Below are positions 43,165 to 49,697 of a stretch of DNA of 49,697 bases, piece by piece. This stretch comes from Piscinibacter sp. (GTDB lineage: Bacteria > Pseudomonadota > Gammaproteobacteria > Burkholderiales > Burkholderiaceae_C): NCBI GenBank assembly GCA_019635485.1, contig JAHBZL010000038.1:1-49697 (forward strand), given 5' to 3'. A program made the translations under genes and the position numbers. The notes under the pieces are model-generated. The model was not told the origin of the DNA, searched no databases, and saw nothing but the letters and a program-made list of their open reading frames with translations. Within the stretch, counting starts at the first letter, position 1. Each line of letters begins with the position of its first letter.

Positions 43165-43800
43165 CTAGGCAGCAGGCCCGCCGTCCGACAGCAGCGTGCC
43201 GTGCGCGCGTCGATGGGTTTCGGACATTCCGTCCTGCTCGAAGCCGAGGCCCTTCGCGCGCAGTAGCGGCCGGATCGCGAGCCCGCCCAGCACGAGGCCG
43301 AACGCCACCAGCGCGGCGCCGGCGAGCTGCTGGTCGTCGACGAGGTAGTTCGCGCACAGGCGGCGCTCCGCCGTCTGGTACAGCAGGCCGACGGTCGCCG
43401 ACATCCAGGCCAGGTTGCCGAGCCAGAACACCCGCGTCTCGTCCGCCAGGCGTCGCCGGCTGCGCGCGAGCAGCAGGCCCGCCAGCCACCAGCTCCACAC
43501 CTTGGCGGCCTGGACGCCGGGCGACAGCAGGCTGGCGTCGAGCGCCGCCGGGATCATCCAGAAGGCCGCCACCGCCGAGGACAGCGTCACGCCCAGCAGG
43601 CCGTGCGCGTCGCAGGCGTCGAGACCGTGGCGCAGGCGTTCGCCCAGCGCCCAGCCCGCGGCCAGCAGCAGCGGGAACTCGACGGCCATGTGCATCAGCA
43701 TGCGGGCCTCGAGCACGTGTCGAAGCGGGGCGACGAGCAGCAGCAGCGGCAGGCCCGCGACCAACCGGCCGCCCGCGCGCCGCAGCGATGGCGCGTTCAC
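43165..43800 (-). CDS. Integral membrane protein at the end of the oxidase operon
   Basis: A 211-residue hydrophobic protein with about five or six membrane helices (LVAGLPLLLLVAPLRHVLEA, LMHMAVEFPLLLAAGWALGE, VTLSSAVAAFWMIPAALDAS, VFWLGNLAWMSATVGLLYQT, GAALVAFGLVLGGLAIRPLL) and a soluble C-terminus. Helix-located His and Met residues (RHVLEARMLMHM) could bind copper, as in CtaG-like assembly factors, but I do not recognise a specific family. GTG 43800 overlaps the SCO stop (GTGA), implying translational coupling and a role in assembling the neighbouring oxidase. Confidence 0.7.
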   Translation of the reverse strand: MNAPSLRRAGGRLVAGLPLLLLVAPLRHVLEARMLMHMAVEFPLLLAAGWALGERLRHGLDACDAHGLLGVTLSSAVAAFWMIPAALDASLLSPGVQAAKVWSWWLAGLLLARSRRRLADETRVFWLGNLAWMSATVGLLYQTAERRLCANYLVDDQQLAGAALVAFGLVLGGLAIRPLLRAKGLGFEQDGMSETHRRAHGTLLSDGGPAA

Positions 43801-44453
43801 GGCAACGGCTCCGCGGCGAGCCGGCGCGCCGCGGCCAGGGCCTGCGGCCACGCGTCGTAGTCGAACAGGCCGCGCAGGCGGCCCTGCGCGTCGAGCAGAT
43901 GGATGGCCCCGTTGTGGACGAAGCCGCCCTGGCCGTCCGGCACGACGATCACCTGCAGGTCCTGCAACAGGGCGTGAAGCGCGTCGGCGGAGCGCGGAGC
44001 GGCCACGGTCCAGGTGGTGCCGTCGGCGTGGTGCCGGCGTGTGTACGCGGCGAGCGCATCCCGGTCGTCGCGCTCGAGATCGAACGAGATCGACAGCAGG
44101 GCGACCGCGGGCGGCGTGCCGCCATCGTCCAGCTCGGCCTGCATGCGCTCGAACTCGCTGCCGAGTGCCTGGCAGACGCCCGGGCACGCGGTGTAGATGA
44201 AGTCGACCAGCGTGGCGCGGGGTGTGCCGGGCGCACCCGACCACGGCTGCAGAACGTCGCCTCGCGCGGTGACCAGATCCGGGGGCTGCGCGACGAGCCG
44301 GCCCTGCTGCAATGCCAGCACGCGCCGGTCGTCGAAGGTCCAGGCCGCGAAGCCGCCGGTCAGCGCCTGCGTCGCCAGCAGCAGCGCCACGAGCACGAGC
44401 GCGCAGGCCGCGAACGTCGGCGCCACGGGGGCGGTGTCGCGGCGCGCGGCCAT
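43797..44453 (-). CDS. SCO1/SenC-type copper chaperone
   Basis: A 218-residue membrane-anchored thioredoxin-fold protein. A signal anchor (CALVLVALLLATQALTGGFA, about 17-36) places the fold in the periplasm. The copper site is Cys90 and Cys94 in YTACPGVCQ plus His180 in GGFVHNGAIHLL. SISFDLERDD is the usual family strand. It delivers copper to a heme-copper oxidase, here presumably the CcoN-like subunit encoded upstream. ATG 44453 overlaps the haemoglobin stop (TGATG); an in-frame GTG immediately before it is an alternative start. Confidence 0.93.
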   Translation of the reverse strand: MAARRDTAPVAPTFAACALVLVALLLATQALTGGFAAWTFDDRRVLALQQGRLVAQPPDLVTARGDVLQPWSGAPGTPRATLVDFIYTACPGVCQALGSEFERMQAELDDGGTPPAVALLSISFDLERDDRDALAAYTRRHHADGTTWTVAAPRSADALHALLQDLQVIVVPDGQGGFVHNGAIHLLDAQGRLRGLFDYDAWPQALAAARRLAAEPLP

Positions 44454-44872
44454 CACGCGGGCGTCCAGCCGATCGCGACCTCGTCCGCCATCTCGAAGGC
44501 CGCGAAGTGACCGAAGAAGCCGTGGAAGAGGTTGCGTGCGATGCCGTGCGCCACACGCTGCAGTTCGCGCGCGTCGACGGGCGGCAGGAGCCGGTTCGTA
44601 TGGCGGTGCCAGAGCGTGAGCCAGCGCAGGAAGTGCTCCGGCTGCACCCCGTCCAGCGCCATGTGCTTGGCGTACACGTTGCCGCGGAAGGAGCGGGTTC
44701 CGAGCGCGACGGTGCTCCAGAACTCGACCATGCGCAGCAGGTGCGGCTCCCAGCGCGGCCCGATCAGGCCGTCGAACACCGGCCCGAGCAGCGTGTCGGC
44801 CCGCACGTCCGCATAGAACTCGTGCACGAGCTCGGCCAGCCGGGCCCGGGTGAGGTCGGTCACGGCGTTCAT
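44453..44872 (-). CDS. Group III truncated haemoglobin
   Basis: A 139-residue 2-on-2 globin. Helix signatures are LAELVHEFYADVRADTLLGP, WEPHLLRMVEFWSTVALG, FRGNVYAKHMALDGVQPEHF and LRWLTLWHRHTNRL. His70 (in AKHMAL) is the expected proximal haem ligand and Tyr20 the B10 residue. Group III globins are linked to NO and low-oxygen metabolism, as in Campylobacter Ctb, which fits an operon with NnrS and an NsrR-type regulator. The start overlaps the cytochrome c stop by 4 bases (ATGA). Confidence 0.9.
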   Translation of the reverse strand: MNAVTDLTRARLAELVHEFYADVRADTLLGPVFDGLIGPRWEPHLLRMVEFWSTVALGTRSFRGNVYAKHMALDGVQPEHFLRWLTLWHRHTNRLLPPVDARELQRVAHGIARNLFHGFFGHFAAFEMADEVAIGWTPA

Positions 44873-45462
44873 GGCAGCGCCTTGAGTTCGGCATCGCCGG
44901 CGAACGGGCCGCTGCGTCCGTGCAGGGCCTCGCGCACGCGGGCCACCGTCCCCGCGTCGACCGGGCCGGCGGCGTTGCCCCACTGCGAGCGCAGGTAGCT
45001 CAGCACCGCTGCGATCTGCGCATCGTCGAGCTGGTCCTTGAACGACGGCATCGCACCCGAGTAGGTTTGGGCGCCGACCGTCAGCGGCCCGTTGATGCCA
45101 TGCAGCACGATCGCCGCGAGCGTGCCTTCCTTGCCCGCGACCCATTCCGAGCCGGCCAGCGGCGGGAACACGCCGGGCAGCCCGCGCCCGGTGGGCTGGT
45201 GGCAGGCGGCGCAGACGGCGCCGTACAGGGCCGCGCCATCGACCGCGGCGGCCGCGGGGCGCGCCTCGCCGGCCAGTTCCGCGCGTGTGCGCCCGTCGCC
45301 CCAGGAGGATGGCGTGTCGACCTCGGAATAGGCGATGTAGACGATGCCGAACGCCGCCATCGCGGCCACCAGCCACAGCACGGCCCAGGGCATCGGATGG
45401 TGGCGCTCGTGCGGTTCGGGCAGCTCGCGCTGCTGCTGCGGGAGGATCTCGGGGTCGTTCAT
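44869..45462 (-). CDS. Membrane-anchored mono-haem cytochrome c
   Basis: A 197-residue cytochrome with a CcoP-like N-terminus: a charged cytosolic stretch, one helix (WAVLWLVAAMAAFGIVYIAY) and a periplasmic class I c domain. Haem attaches at CAACH (Cys84, Cys87, His88); the axial Met is probably in GAMPSFKDQL. GRGLPGVFPPLAGSEWV and VLHGINGPL are typical of oxidase-linked cytochromes. True CcoP has two haem sites, so this is a shortened functional substitute. It lies 25 bases after the CcoO-like gene. Confidence 0.92.
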   Translation of the reverse strand: MNDPEILPQQQRELPEPHERHHPMPWAVLWLVAAMAAFGIVYIAYSEVDTPSSWGDGRTRAELAGEARPAAAAVDGAALYGAVCAACHQPTGRGLPGVFPPLAGSEWVAGKEGTLAAIVLHGINGPLTVGAQTYSGAMPSFKDQLDDAQIAAVLSYLRSQWGNAAGPVDAGTVARVREALHGRSGPFAGDAELKALP

Positions 45463-45487
45463 CGGGTTCTCCGGGCCGGCCGGGGGG

Positions 45488-46087
45488 TCAACGTGCGCGC
45501 GCGGTCTTCTCGCCGGGCAGCGCGGGGTAGGTGCGGTCCAGCGCCTTCAGGTAGGCGACGAGGTCGAGCGCCTCGGGCGTCGCCACGACGGTCCGGCCGG
45601 CCGGCCGTGCGCCCGGCGGCAGCGCCACCTCGACGTCACCGGGCTCGGGCTGCGCCTTGGTCTCGAACAGGAAGGGGTAGGACGGCATGATGCTGCCCGG
45701 CACGTAGGCGCGCGGCTGGTACAGGTGGCCGAGGTGCCATGACGCGCTGGGCTGGCGCGCGCCGATGTTCAGCAGGTCCGGCCCGGTGCGCATGGTGCCC
45801 AGCAGCGGCGGTGTGTCGTAGGCGTAGTCGCCGGCCACCGAGGCGCGGCCCCAGCCGCGCTGCGCGTCGGGGGCGAAGTTCCGGGCGCGCGGCTGCTGCG
45901 AATGGCAGGCGACGCAGCCATGGCGGATGTAGGCGGCCCGCCCGCGCTGTTCGGCCGCGGTGTAGGGCTTCAGGCCCTCGGCCGGCCGGGTCGGCTCGGC
46001 CAGCAGGTAGGGCAGGACGACCAGCGCACTGGTCGCGAGGCCGAGCATCAGCATGCCACCGGCCAGCAGTCGGGTTTCGTTGTGCAT
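45488..46087 (-). CDS. CcoO/FixO-like mono-haem cytochrome c oxidase subunit
   Basis: A 199-residue subunit with an N-terminal anchor (LAGGMLMLGLATSALVVLPY) and a CcoO-type periplasmic domain: YTAAEQRGRAAYIRHGCVAC with haem site Cys58, Cys61, His62; then HSQQPR, GDYAYDTPPLLGTMRTGPDL, and PGSIMPSYPFLF with the axial Met. It carries electrons to the CcoN-like subunit. The gene starts 13 bases after the CcoN-like stop. Confidence 0.92.
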   Translation of the reverse strand: MHNETRLLAGGMLMLGLATSALVVLPYLLAEPTRPAEGLKPYTAAEQRGRAAYIRHGCVACHSQQPRARNFAPDAQRGWGRASVAGDYAYDTPPLLGTMRTGPDLLNIGARQPSASWHLGHLYQPRAYVPGSIMPSYPFLFETKAQPEPGDVEVALPPGARPAGRTVVATPEALDLVAYLKALDRTYPALPGEKTARAR

Positions 46088-46100
46088 CGTGGGGCTCCGT

Positions 46101-47729
46101 TCAGGCGCTGCGCAGCAGGGTCGCGTGACCGGGGACGCGGGCGCGGCCCAGCAGCAGCCAGCCGAAGTGGGCGACAAAGACCAGGTGCGCCGCACCCATC
46201 AGGGCGCCGCCGACCGAGCGGGCCTTCAGGTACGGGACCGTCAGGGCCACCGATTCCATGAACGGCCGTGCCGCGTCGAGCATCGCCAGGCCCTGCAGCC
46301 AGCCGCCGATCGTCAGCGACGTGAAGTACAGCGTGATGCCGCCGGCGGCGAGCCAGAAGTGCGCGGAGATCAGCCGTGCCGACGGCCACTCGCGGCCGGT
46401 GATGCGCGGCACGACGAAGTAGATCGCGCCGAAGAACACCATCGTCACGAAGCCGTACAGGCCGAGGTGGGCGTGCGCGACGGTGAAGTGCGTGAAGTGC
46501 GTGACCGCGTTGACGCTGCGCAGCGCCTCCAGCGAGCCCTGCACCGAGCTCGCCGTGTACATCAGGCCGCCGAAGCCGACGAAGCGCAGCGTCGGCGACC
46601 AGCGCAGCGCGGCGAGCCGGCCCTTCAGCGTCTGGTACTGGTTCACCGTGAAGGCGGCGACCGGCACCACCATCATGACGCTCTGCACGATCGACAGCGT
46701 GATCATCCACGCCGGCACCGGCCCGCCGATCAGGTGGTGCCCGCCGACCTGCCCGTAGAAGAAGGCCAGGCCCCAGAAGCCGAGCAGCGACAGGTTGTAG
46801 GACTGCACCGGCCGCCCGATCACCTTGGGCAGGAAGTAGTACACCGAGGCCAGCGCGAGCGGCGTGTAGAACAGGCCCAGCACGTTGTGGCCGAACCACC
46901 AGTTCATCGTCGCCTGCTCGACGCCGTGGTGCAGGCCCGGCATGTTGGCGACCAGGAACAGCACCGGGAACCAGAACAGCGCGCAGCCCATGTACCAGAC
47001 CGACACGTACAGGTGCGCCACGCGGCGGCGCAGCAGCGTCAGCACCAGCGGCACGCCGACCAGCGCACCGCCGGCGACGAACAGGAGGTCGATCTGCCAG
47101 GGGATCTCGAGCCACTCGAGCCCGTCGTTCAGGCCCACGCCCACGCTGCCCAGGCCCGCGATCAGCGCCGCGTTCCACAGCGCGCCGCCGAGCATCGCGA
47201 AGCGCGCGCCGGCGAGTTCGGTCTTCAGCAGCCGCGGGATCACGAACAGCGCGATGCCCAGGCCCGCCATCGGCGCCCAGCCGTAGGCCACCGCGTTGAG
47301 ATGGATCGTGCGGATGCGCCCGAAGCTGAGCCACGCGGCGCCGGCCAGCCAGTCGGGCTCGTGCAGCTTGATCGAGGCCGTGAGCCCGGCCGCGGAGGCG
47401 ACCAGCAGCCACACCATCGCGCAGCTGACGAAGAAGAACACCACGCCCGCGCTGGACGCATCGGCCTGGGCCCGGTCCTGCAACTCGCGCAGCGGCATGC
47501 TGTCGAGGGAGGCGTCGGCGGGCGGTCGTCCGACCGCGGACTGCAGAGCGCCACGTGCGTCCGCCGCTGCCGCGGGCTCGTCGACGCGGCCGAGTTCGCC
47601 GGGCGCGAAGATGACTTCGGCCGCCTTCGGGCTGCGGTCGAACAGCCCGCGGCGCTGGCTCCAGATGAACGCCAGCAGCGCGACGAGCGACAGGACGAAG
47701 GCGGACAGCAGGATGGCGAGCGTGCTCAT
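46101..47729 (-). CDS. cbb3-type (C-family) oxidase subunit I with CcoS-like N-terminus
   Basis: A 542-residue membrane protein. Residues 1-40 (FIWSQRRGLFDRSPKAAEVI) look like the small assembly protein CcoS, followed by a linker to about 92. The CcoN-like part has about twelve helices. Metal ligands are conserved: His143 (TIHLNAV), His281 (WWFGHN) for CuB, the tyrosine of the SYNLS motif (Tyr311) that cross-links in cbb3 oxidases, His331/His332 (GGHHL), and His419/His421 (VAHAHLG) for the two haems. It should reduce O2, and possibly NO, with electrons from the two cytochromes. No CcoQ is present. No good ribosome binding site precedes ATG 47729. Confidence 0.92.
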   Translation of the reverse strand: MSTLAILLSAFVLSLVALLAFIWSQRRGLFDRSPKAAEVIFAPGELGRVDEPAAAADARGALQSAVGRPPADASLDSMPLRELQDRAQADASSAGVVFFFVSCAMVWLLVASAAGLTASIKLHEPDWLAGAAWLSFGRIRTIHLNAVAYGWAPMAGLGIALFVIPRLLKTELAGARFAMLGGALWNAALIAGLGSVGVGLNDGLEWLEIPWQIDLLFVAGGALVGVPLVLTLLRRRVAHLYVSVWYMGCALFWFPVLFLVANMPGLHHGVEQATMNWWFGHNVLGLFYTPLALASVYYFLPKVIGRPVQSYNLSLLGFWGLAFFYGQVGGHHLIGGPVPAWMITLSIVQSVMMVVPVAAFTVNQYQTLKGRLAALRWSPTLRFVGFGGLMYTASSVQGSLEALRSVNAVTHFTHFTVAHAHLGLYGFVTMVFFGAIYFVVPRITGREWPSARLISAHFWLAAGGITLYFTSLTIGGWLQGLAMLDAARPFMESVALTVPYLKARSVGGALMGAAHLVFVAHFGWLLLGRARVPGHATLLRSA

Positions 47730-47787
47730 GGACGGTGTGGAGGAGCGATGGGGGTTGGGGCCTGAGGGCAGCGAGGGGATGGGCTTC

Positions 47788-48975
47788 TCAGCCGTCCTTC
47801 CCGTCCACGCGGGTGCTGATCAGCCAGGGACCGAAGCGCACCAGGTAGAGCCCGAAGGCCGCGGCCCACAGGCCGCCGGCGAGCGTCAGCAGCGGGCCGT
47901 GCCATGTTCCAGGGGCGAGCGGCGCGAGCACGCGGGCGCACGCTGCCGCGACGATCGCGGCGTAGGCGGCGACCTCGAGGCCGGAGGCCGTGAGGGCCCG
48001 CCCGGTGTGACCCCGGGCCGTGCGGGTGATCATGCCGACGATCAGGCCGCCCATCGCGCCGACCGTCAGCGCATGGACCCCGGCCGATGGGGCGACCAGC
48101 CCGAGCCGCGACGCGGCCAGCAGCAGCAGGCCGAGCGGAATCCAGGCGTAGCCGACGTGCAGGATCCACAGGATCGGGCGCCGCCACGTCAGCCAGGGCG
48201 ACCAGCCGGCCCAGCGCAGCGCGTGGCTGGCGGCGGCGGTGCCCAGCAGCAGTGCGGCCAGGCGGGCATCGAGGTCCAGCACCCAGGCAGTCAGGCCGGC
48301 CACGGTGGCGGCCAGGGTCAGCGCCTCGCGGGTCGGCCCGCCGGCGAGTCTCGCCGCGGGCACGGCGTTGCGCGTGAATGCCGGGATGACCCGGCCGCCG
48401 ATGATCGACATCAGCAGTACCAGCAGCGCGACGCCGGCATGCACGGCCTGCAACGGCGACACGTCCAGCATGCCGCCGGTCCCCAGGTGGAAGGCCAGGT
48501 TCGCCAGCGAGAGCAGGATCAACACGCCAGCCACCGGCAGGTTGCGCAGGTTGCGCGCGCGCACCAGCAGGTCCAGGAACACGGCCGACACGAGCGGCAG
48601 GAAGATCAGGTCAAGCAGGAAGAAGATCGGGTAGGGCGCGAGCACCGAGGCGACGCGCGCGGCCAGCCACAGCAGCACCAGCGCGCCCAGCGGTGCGCCG
48701 CGCGGTGTCGCCAGTCCGGTCCATGTCTGCCCGGCCGTCAGCAGGAAGCCGACCACCACGGCCGCGACGAAGCCGAACAGCATCTCGTGCGCGTGCCACG
48801 GCACCGGGTCGATCCCGCTGACGAGCACCAGCCCTCCGCGGTAAACCGCGTGCCAGAGGGCGATGAGCACCACCGCCGCGCCGGCCGCGGCCAGGTAGAA
48901 CGGGCGGAAGCCCAGCCGCAGCAGCGGCAGGCCGGCAGGGGCGGGCGGCGGCATCCGGGAGAGGTGGGTGTCCAT
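47788..48975 (-). CDS. nnrS: NnrS family membrane protein
   Basis: A 395-residue haem- and copper-containing-type membrane protein with about twelve helices. NnrS signatures are LGFRPFYLAAAGAAVVLIAL, PVPWHAHEMLFGFVAAVVVG, FLLTAGQTWTG, MSIIGGRVIPAFTRNA and GAMGGLIVGMITRTARGHTGR, with the conserved His of HAHEM. NnrS protects cells from nitrosative stress and is widely controlled by NO-sensing regulators. It is the first gene of the oxidase operon and diverges from nsrR, with candidate NsrR sites between. ATG 48975 lacks a clear ribosome binding site. Confidence 0.92.
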   Translation of the reverse strand: MDTHLSRMPPPAPAGLPLLRLGFRPFYLAAAGAAVVLIALWHAVYRGGLVLVSGIDPVPWHAHEMLFGFVAAVVVGFLLTAGQTWTGLATPRGAPLGALVLLWLAARVASVLAPYPIFFLLDLIFLPLVSAVFLDLLVRARNLRNLPVAGVLILLSLANLAFHLGTGGMLDVSPLQAVHAGVALLVLLMSIIGGRVIPAFTRNAVPAARLAGGPTREALTLAATVAGLTAWVLDLDARLAALLLGTAAASHALRWAGWSPWLTWRRPILWILHVGYAWIPLGLLLLAASRLGLVAPSAGVHALTVGAMGGLIVGMITRTARGHTGRALTASGLEVAAYAAIVAAACARVLAPLAPGTWHGPLLTLAGGLWAAAFGLYLVRFGPWLISTRVDGKDG

Positions 48976-49005
48976 GACGAGGAGTGGTTGCTGAAGATGT
49001 ACAGT

Positions 49006-49057
49006 AGATGCATGTTAAACGATGCTCGCCGTTAAAGCAACATGCAAGCTGCATGTT
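49006..49057. promoter_or_regulatory. NsrR-like operator cluster between nnrS and nsrR
   Basis: AACATGCAAGCTGCATGTT (49039-49057) is a perfect inverted repeat of 8-base arms around AGC. A further GCATGTT half-site lies at 49010-49016, inside AGATGCATGTTAAAC, which itself resembles the GATGCAT half-site of known NsrR boxes. Three half-sites within 50 bases, in the only AT-richer part of this end of the window, suggest control of both divergent units. Confidence 0.6.
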
Positions 49058-49139
49058 ATGTGGGCCGCTGCTCGCAGGGCGACACCACGGTACGCCGCGC
49101 TAAACTTGAATGGCGCCGGCAACTTTGGCTGATCTGCGG

Positions 49140-49697
49140 ATGCGCCTGACCACCTACACCGACTACACCCTGCGGGTGCTGATCTTCCTGACGCTGAAGT
49201 ACCGCAACGGCGAGAAGGCCACGATCCCGGAGATCGCCGAGGCCTACGGCATCTCGCGCAACCACCTGATGAAGATCGTCAACGAGCTGAGTCAGCGCGG
49301 GTTCATCGAGACGCTGCGCGGACGCGGCGGCGGCACGGTGCTGGCCAGGCCGCCGGCCAGCATCTCGGTCGGCGAGATCGTGCGCATGGCCGAAGAGGAC
49401 TTCGCGCTCGTCGAGTGCCATGTCGACGGCATGGAGAGTCACTGCGCGGTCTGGCAGGCCTGCAACCTGAAGCGCGGCTTCCGGCGCGCGCTGGACGCGT
49501 TCATGACCGAGCTCGACAAGATGACGCTCGAGGATGCGGTCACCTCGACGTCGGTGGCGTCGTCGCTGCTCGGCGTGGCCGCGGGCCGACCCGCGATCCC
49601 CATCGTCGCGGCACCGGCTCCTGCGCGTGCCGCGCCGAAGGCGGCGGCCCGCCGGGCCGCATCCGCGCCACCGCGGCCGGCGCGCGCCCGCCCGGTC
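49140..49697 (+). CDS. nsrR: NsrR, Rrf2-family NO-sensing repressor, cut by the window edge
   Basis: At least 186 residues; the frame is open to the right edge. MRLTTYTDYTLRVLIFLTLK, ISRNHLMKIVNELSQRGFIE and LRGRGGGTVLARPPASISVG match NsrR closely. Three Fe-S cysteines are present: Cys93 (VECHVD), Cys102 (HCAVW) and Cys108 (ACNLK), spaced CX8CX5C, longer than in the enteric protein as recalled. After residue 150 there is an Ala/Pro/Arg tail (PAPARAAPKAAARRAASAPP) not found in typical proteins of about 145 residues. An in-frame ATG at 49110 would add ten residues; 49140 matches the family start. It probably represses the divergent nnrS-oxidase operon until NO destroys the cluster. Confidence 0.88.
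   Translation, partial: MRLTTYTDYTLRVLIFLTLKYRNGEKATIPEIAEAYGISRNHLMKIVNELSQRGFIETLRGRGGGTVLARPPASISVGEIVRMAEEDFALVECHVDGMESHCAVWQACNLKRGFRRALDAFMTELDKMTLEDAVTSTSVASSLLGVAAGRPAIPIVAAPAPARAAPKAAARRAASAPPRPARARPV

Noticed and set aside
43797-44894. A single 365-residue frame spanning SCO and the globin region
   Set aside because: The extra N-terminus is out of frame with the real globin and is Arg/Pro-rich; SCO begins at 44453 with a proper signal anchor.
46053-47765. A 570-residue plus-strand frame opposite the oxidase subunit
   Set aside because: His/Arg/Gln-rich shadow; the minus strand encodes an oxidase with all metal ligands in place.

Overview
The window is GC-rich (about 70 % by eye), densely coded, and looks chromosomal. 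It most likely comes from a betaproteobacterium of the order Burkholderiales, Rubrivivax/Leptothrix/Methylibium-like. The grounds are codon habit, a panB-panC-bioB cluster, an HU protein with a lysine/alanine tail, and an NsrR-linked cbb3-type oxidase cluster. The taxonomic call is inference; no rRNA or other phylogenetic marker is present.

Layout. 1-12.1 kb is a signalling and surface block: the N-terminus of a lipoprotein running off the left edge; a 1510-residue hybrid histidine kinase with an extracytoplasmic beta-propeller; a decayed methyltransferase; a large RCC1-repeat lipoprotein with a good sigma-54 promoter; a divergent NtrC/DctD-type sigma-54 activator; and a TPR-containing sensor kinase converging on it. 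12.8-15.5 kb is vitamin synthesis (panB, panC, bioB). 15.5-16.3 kb is non-coding and ends in a tRNA-Arg(ACG)-like 3' half with its terminator, a likely attachment-site scar.

16.3-21.4 kb is a catabolic locus: a GntR regulator, an acyl-CoA ligase, a ThDP-dependent lyase/decarboxylase and an Asp-nucleophile alpha/beta hydrolase. Three copies of one operator-like box link the regulator and both divergent genes. 21.5-31.2 kb holds small regulator/enzyme pairs: AraC with an NmrA-type reductase; a second large lipoprotein with a TTG start; L-talarate/galactarate dehydratase; LysR with a hydrolase; and GST-ArsR-SRPBCC behind a perfect palindrome.

31.3-35.1 kb is the least familiar part. A 1023-residue Ala-rich helical protein ends in an HEVGH ... 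AEWFAE zinc-metallopeptidase signature reminiscent of anthrax lethal factor, and is followed 10 nt later by a CpXC-type Cys4 protein. 35.1-43.1 kb carries gamma-glutamyltransferase, HU, aldo/keto reductase, thioesterase, a GlxA-type regulator, ArsR with RidA and MDR oxidoreductase, and an isochorismatase-type hydrolase.

43.2 kb to the right edge is an NO/respiration cluster. nsrR (cut by the edge) diverges from nnrS, followed by a CcoN-like oxidase subunit with a CcoS-like head, a CcoO-like cytochrome, a second cytochrome c, a group III truncated haemoglobin, SCO and a membrane protein. The last four genes overlap at their stop/start codons. Inverted GCATGTT/AACATGC sites lie between nsrR and nnrS. 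The metallopeptidase-CpXC pair and this NsrR-linked oxidase are the best candidates for undescribed biology.
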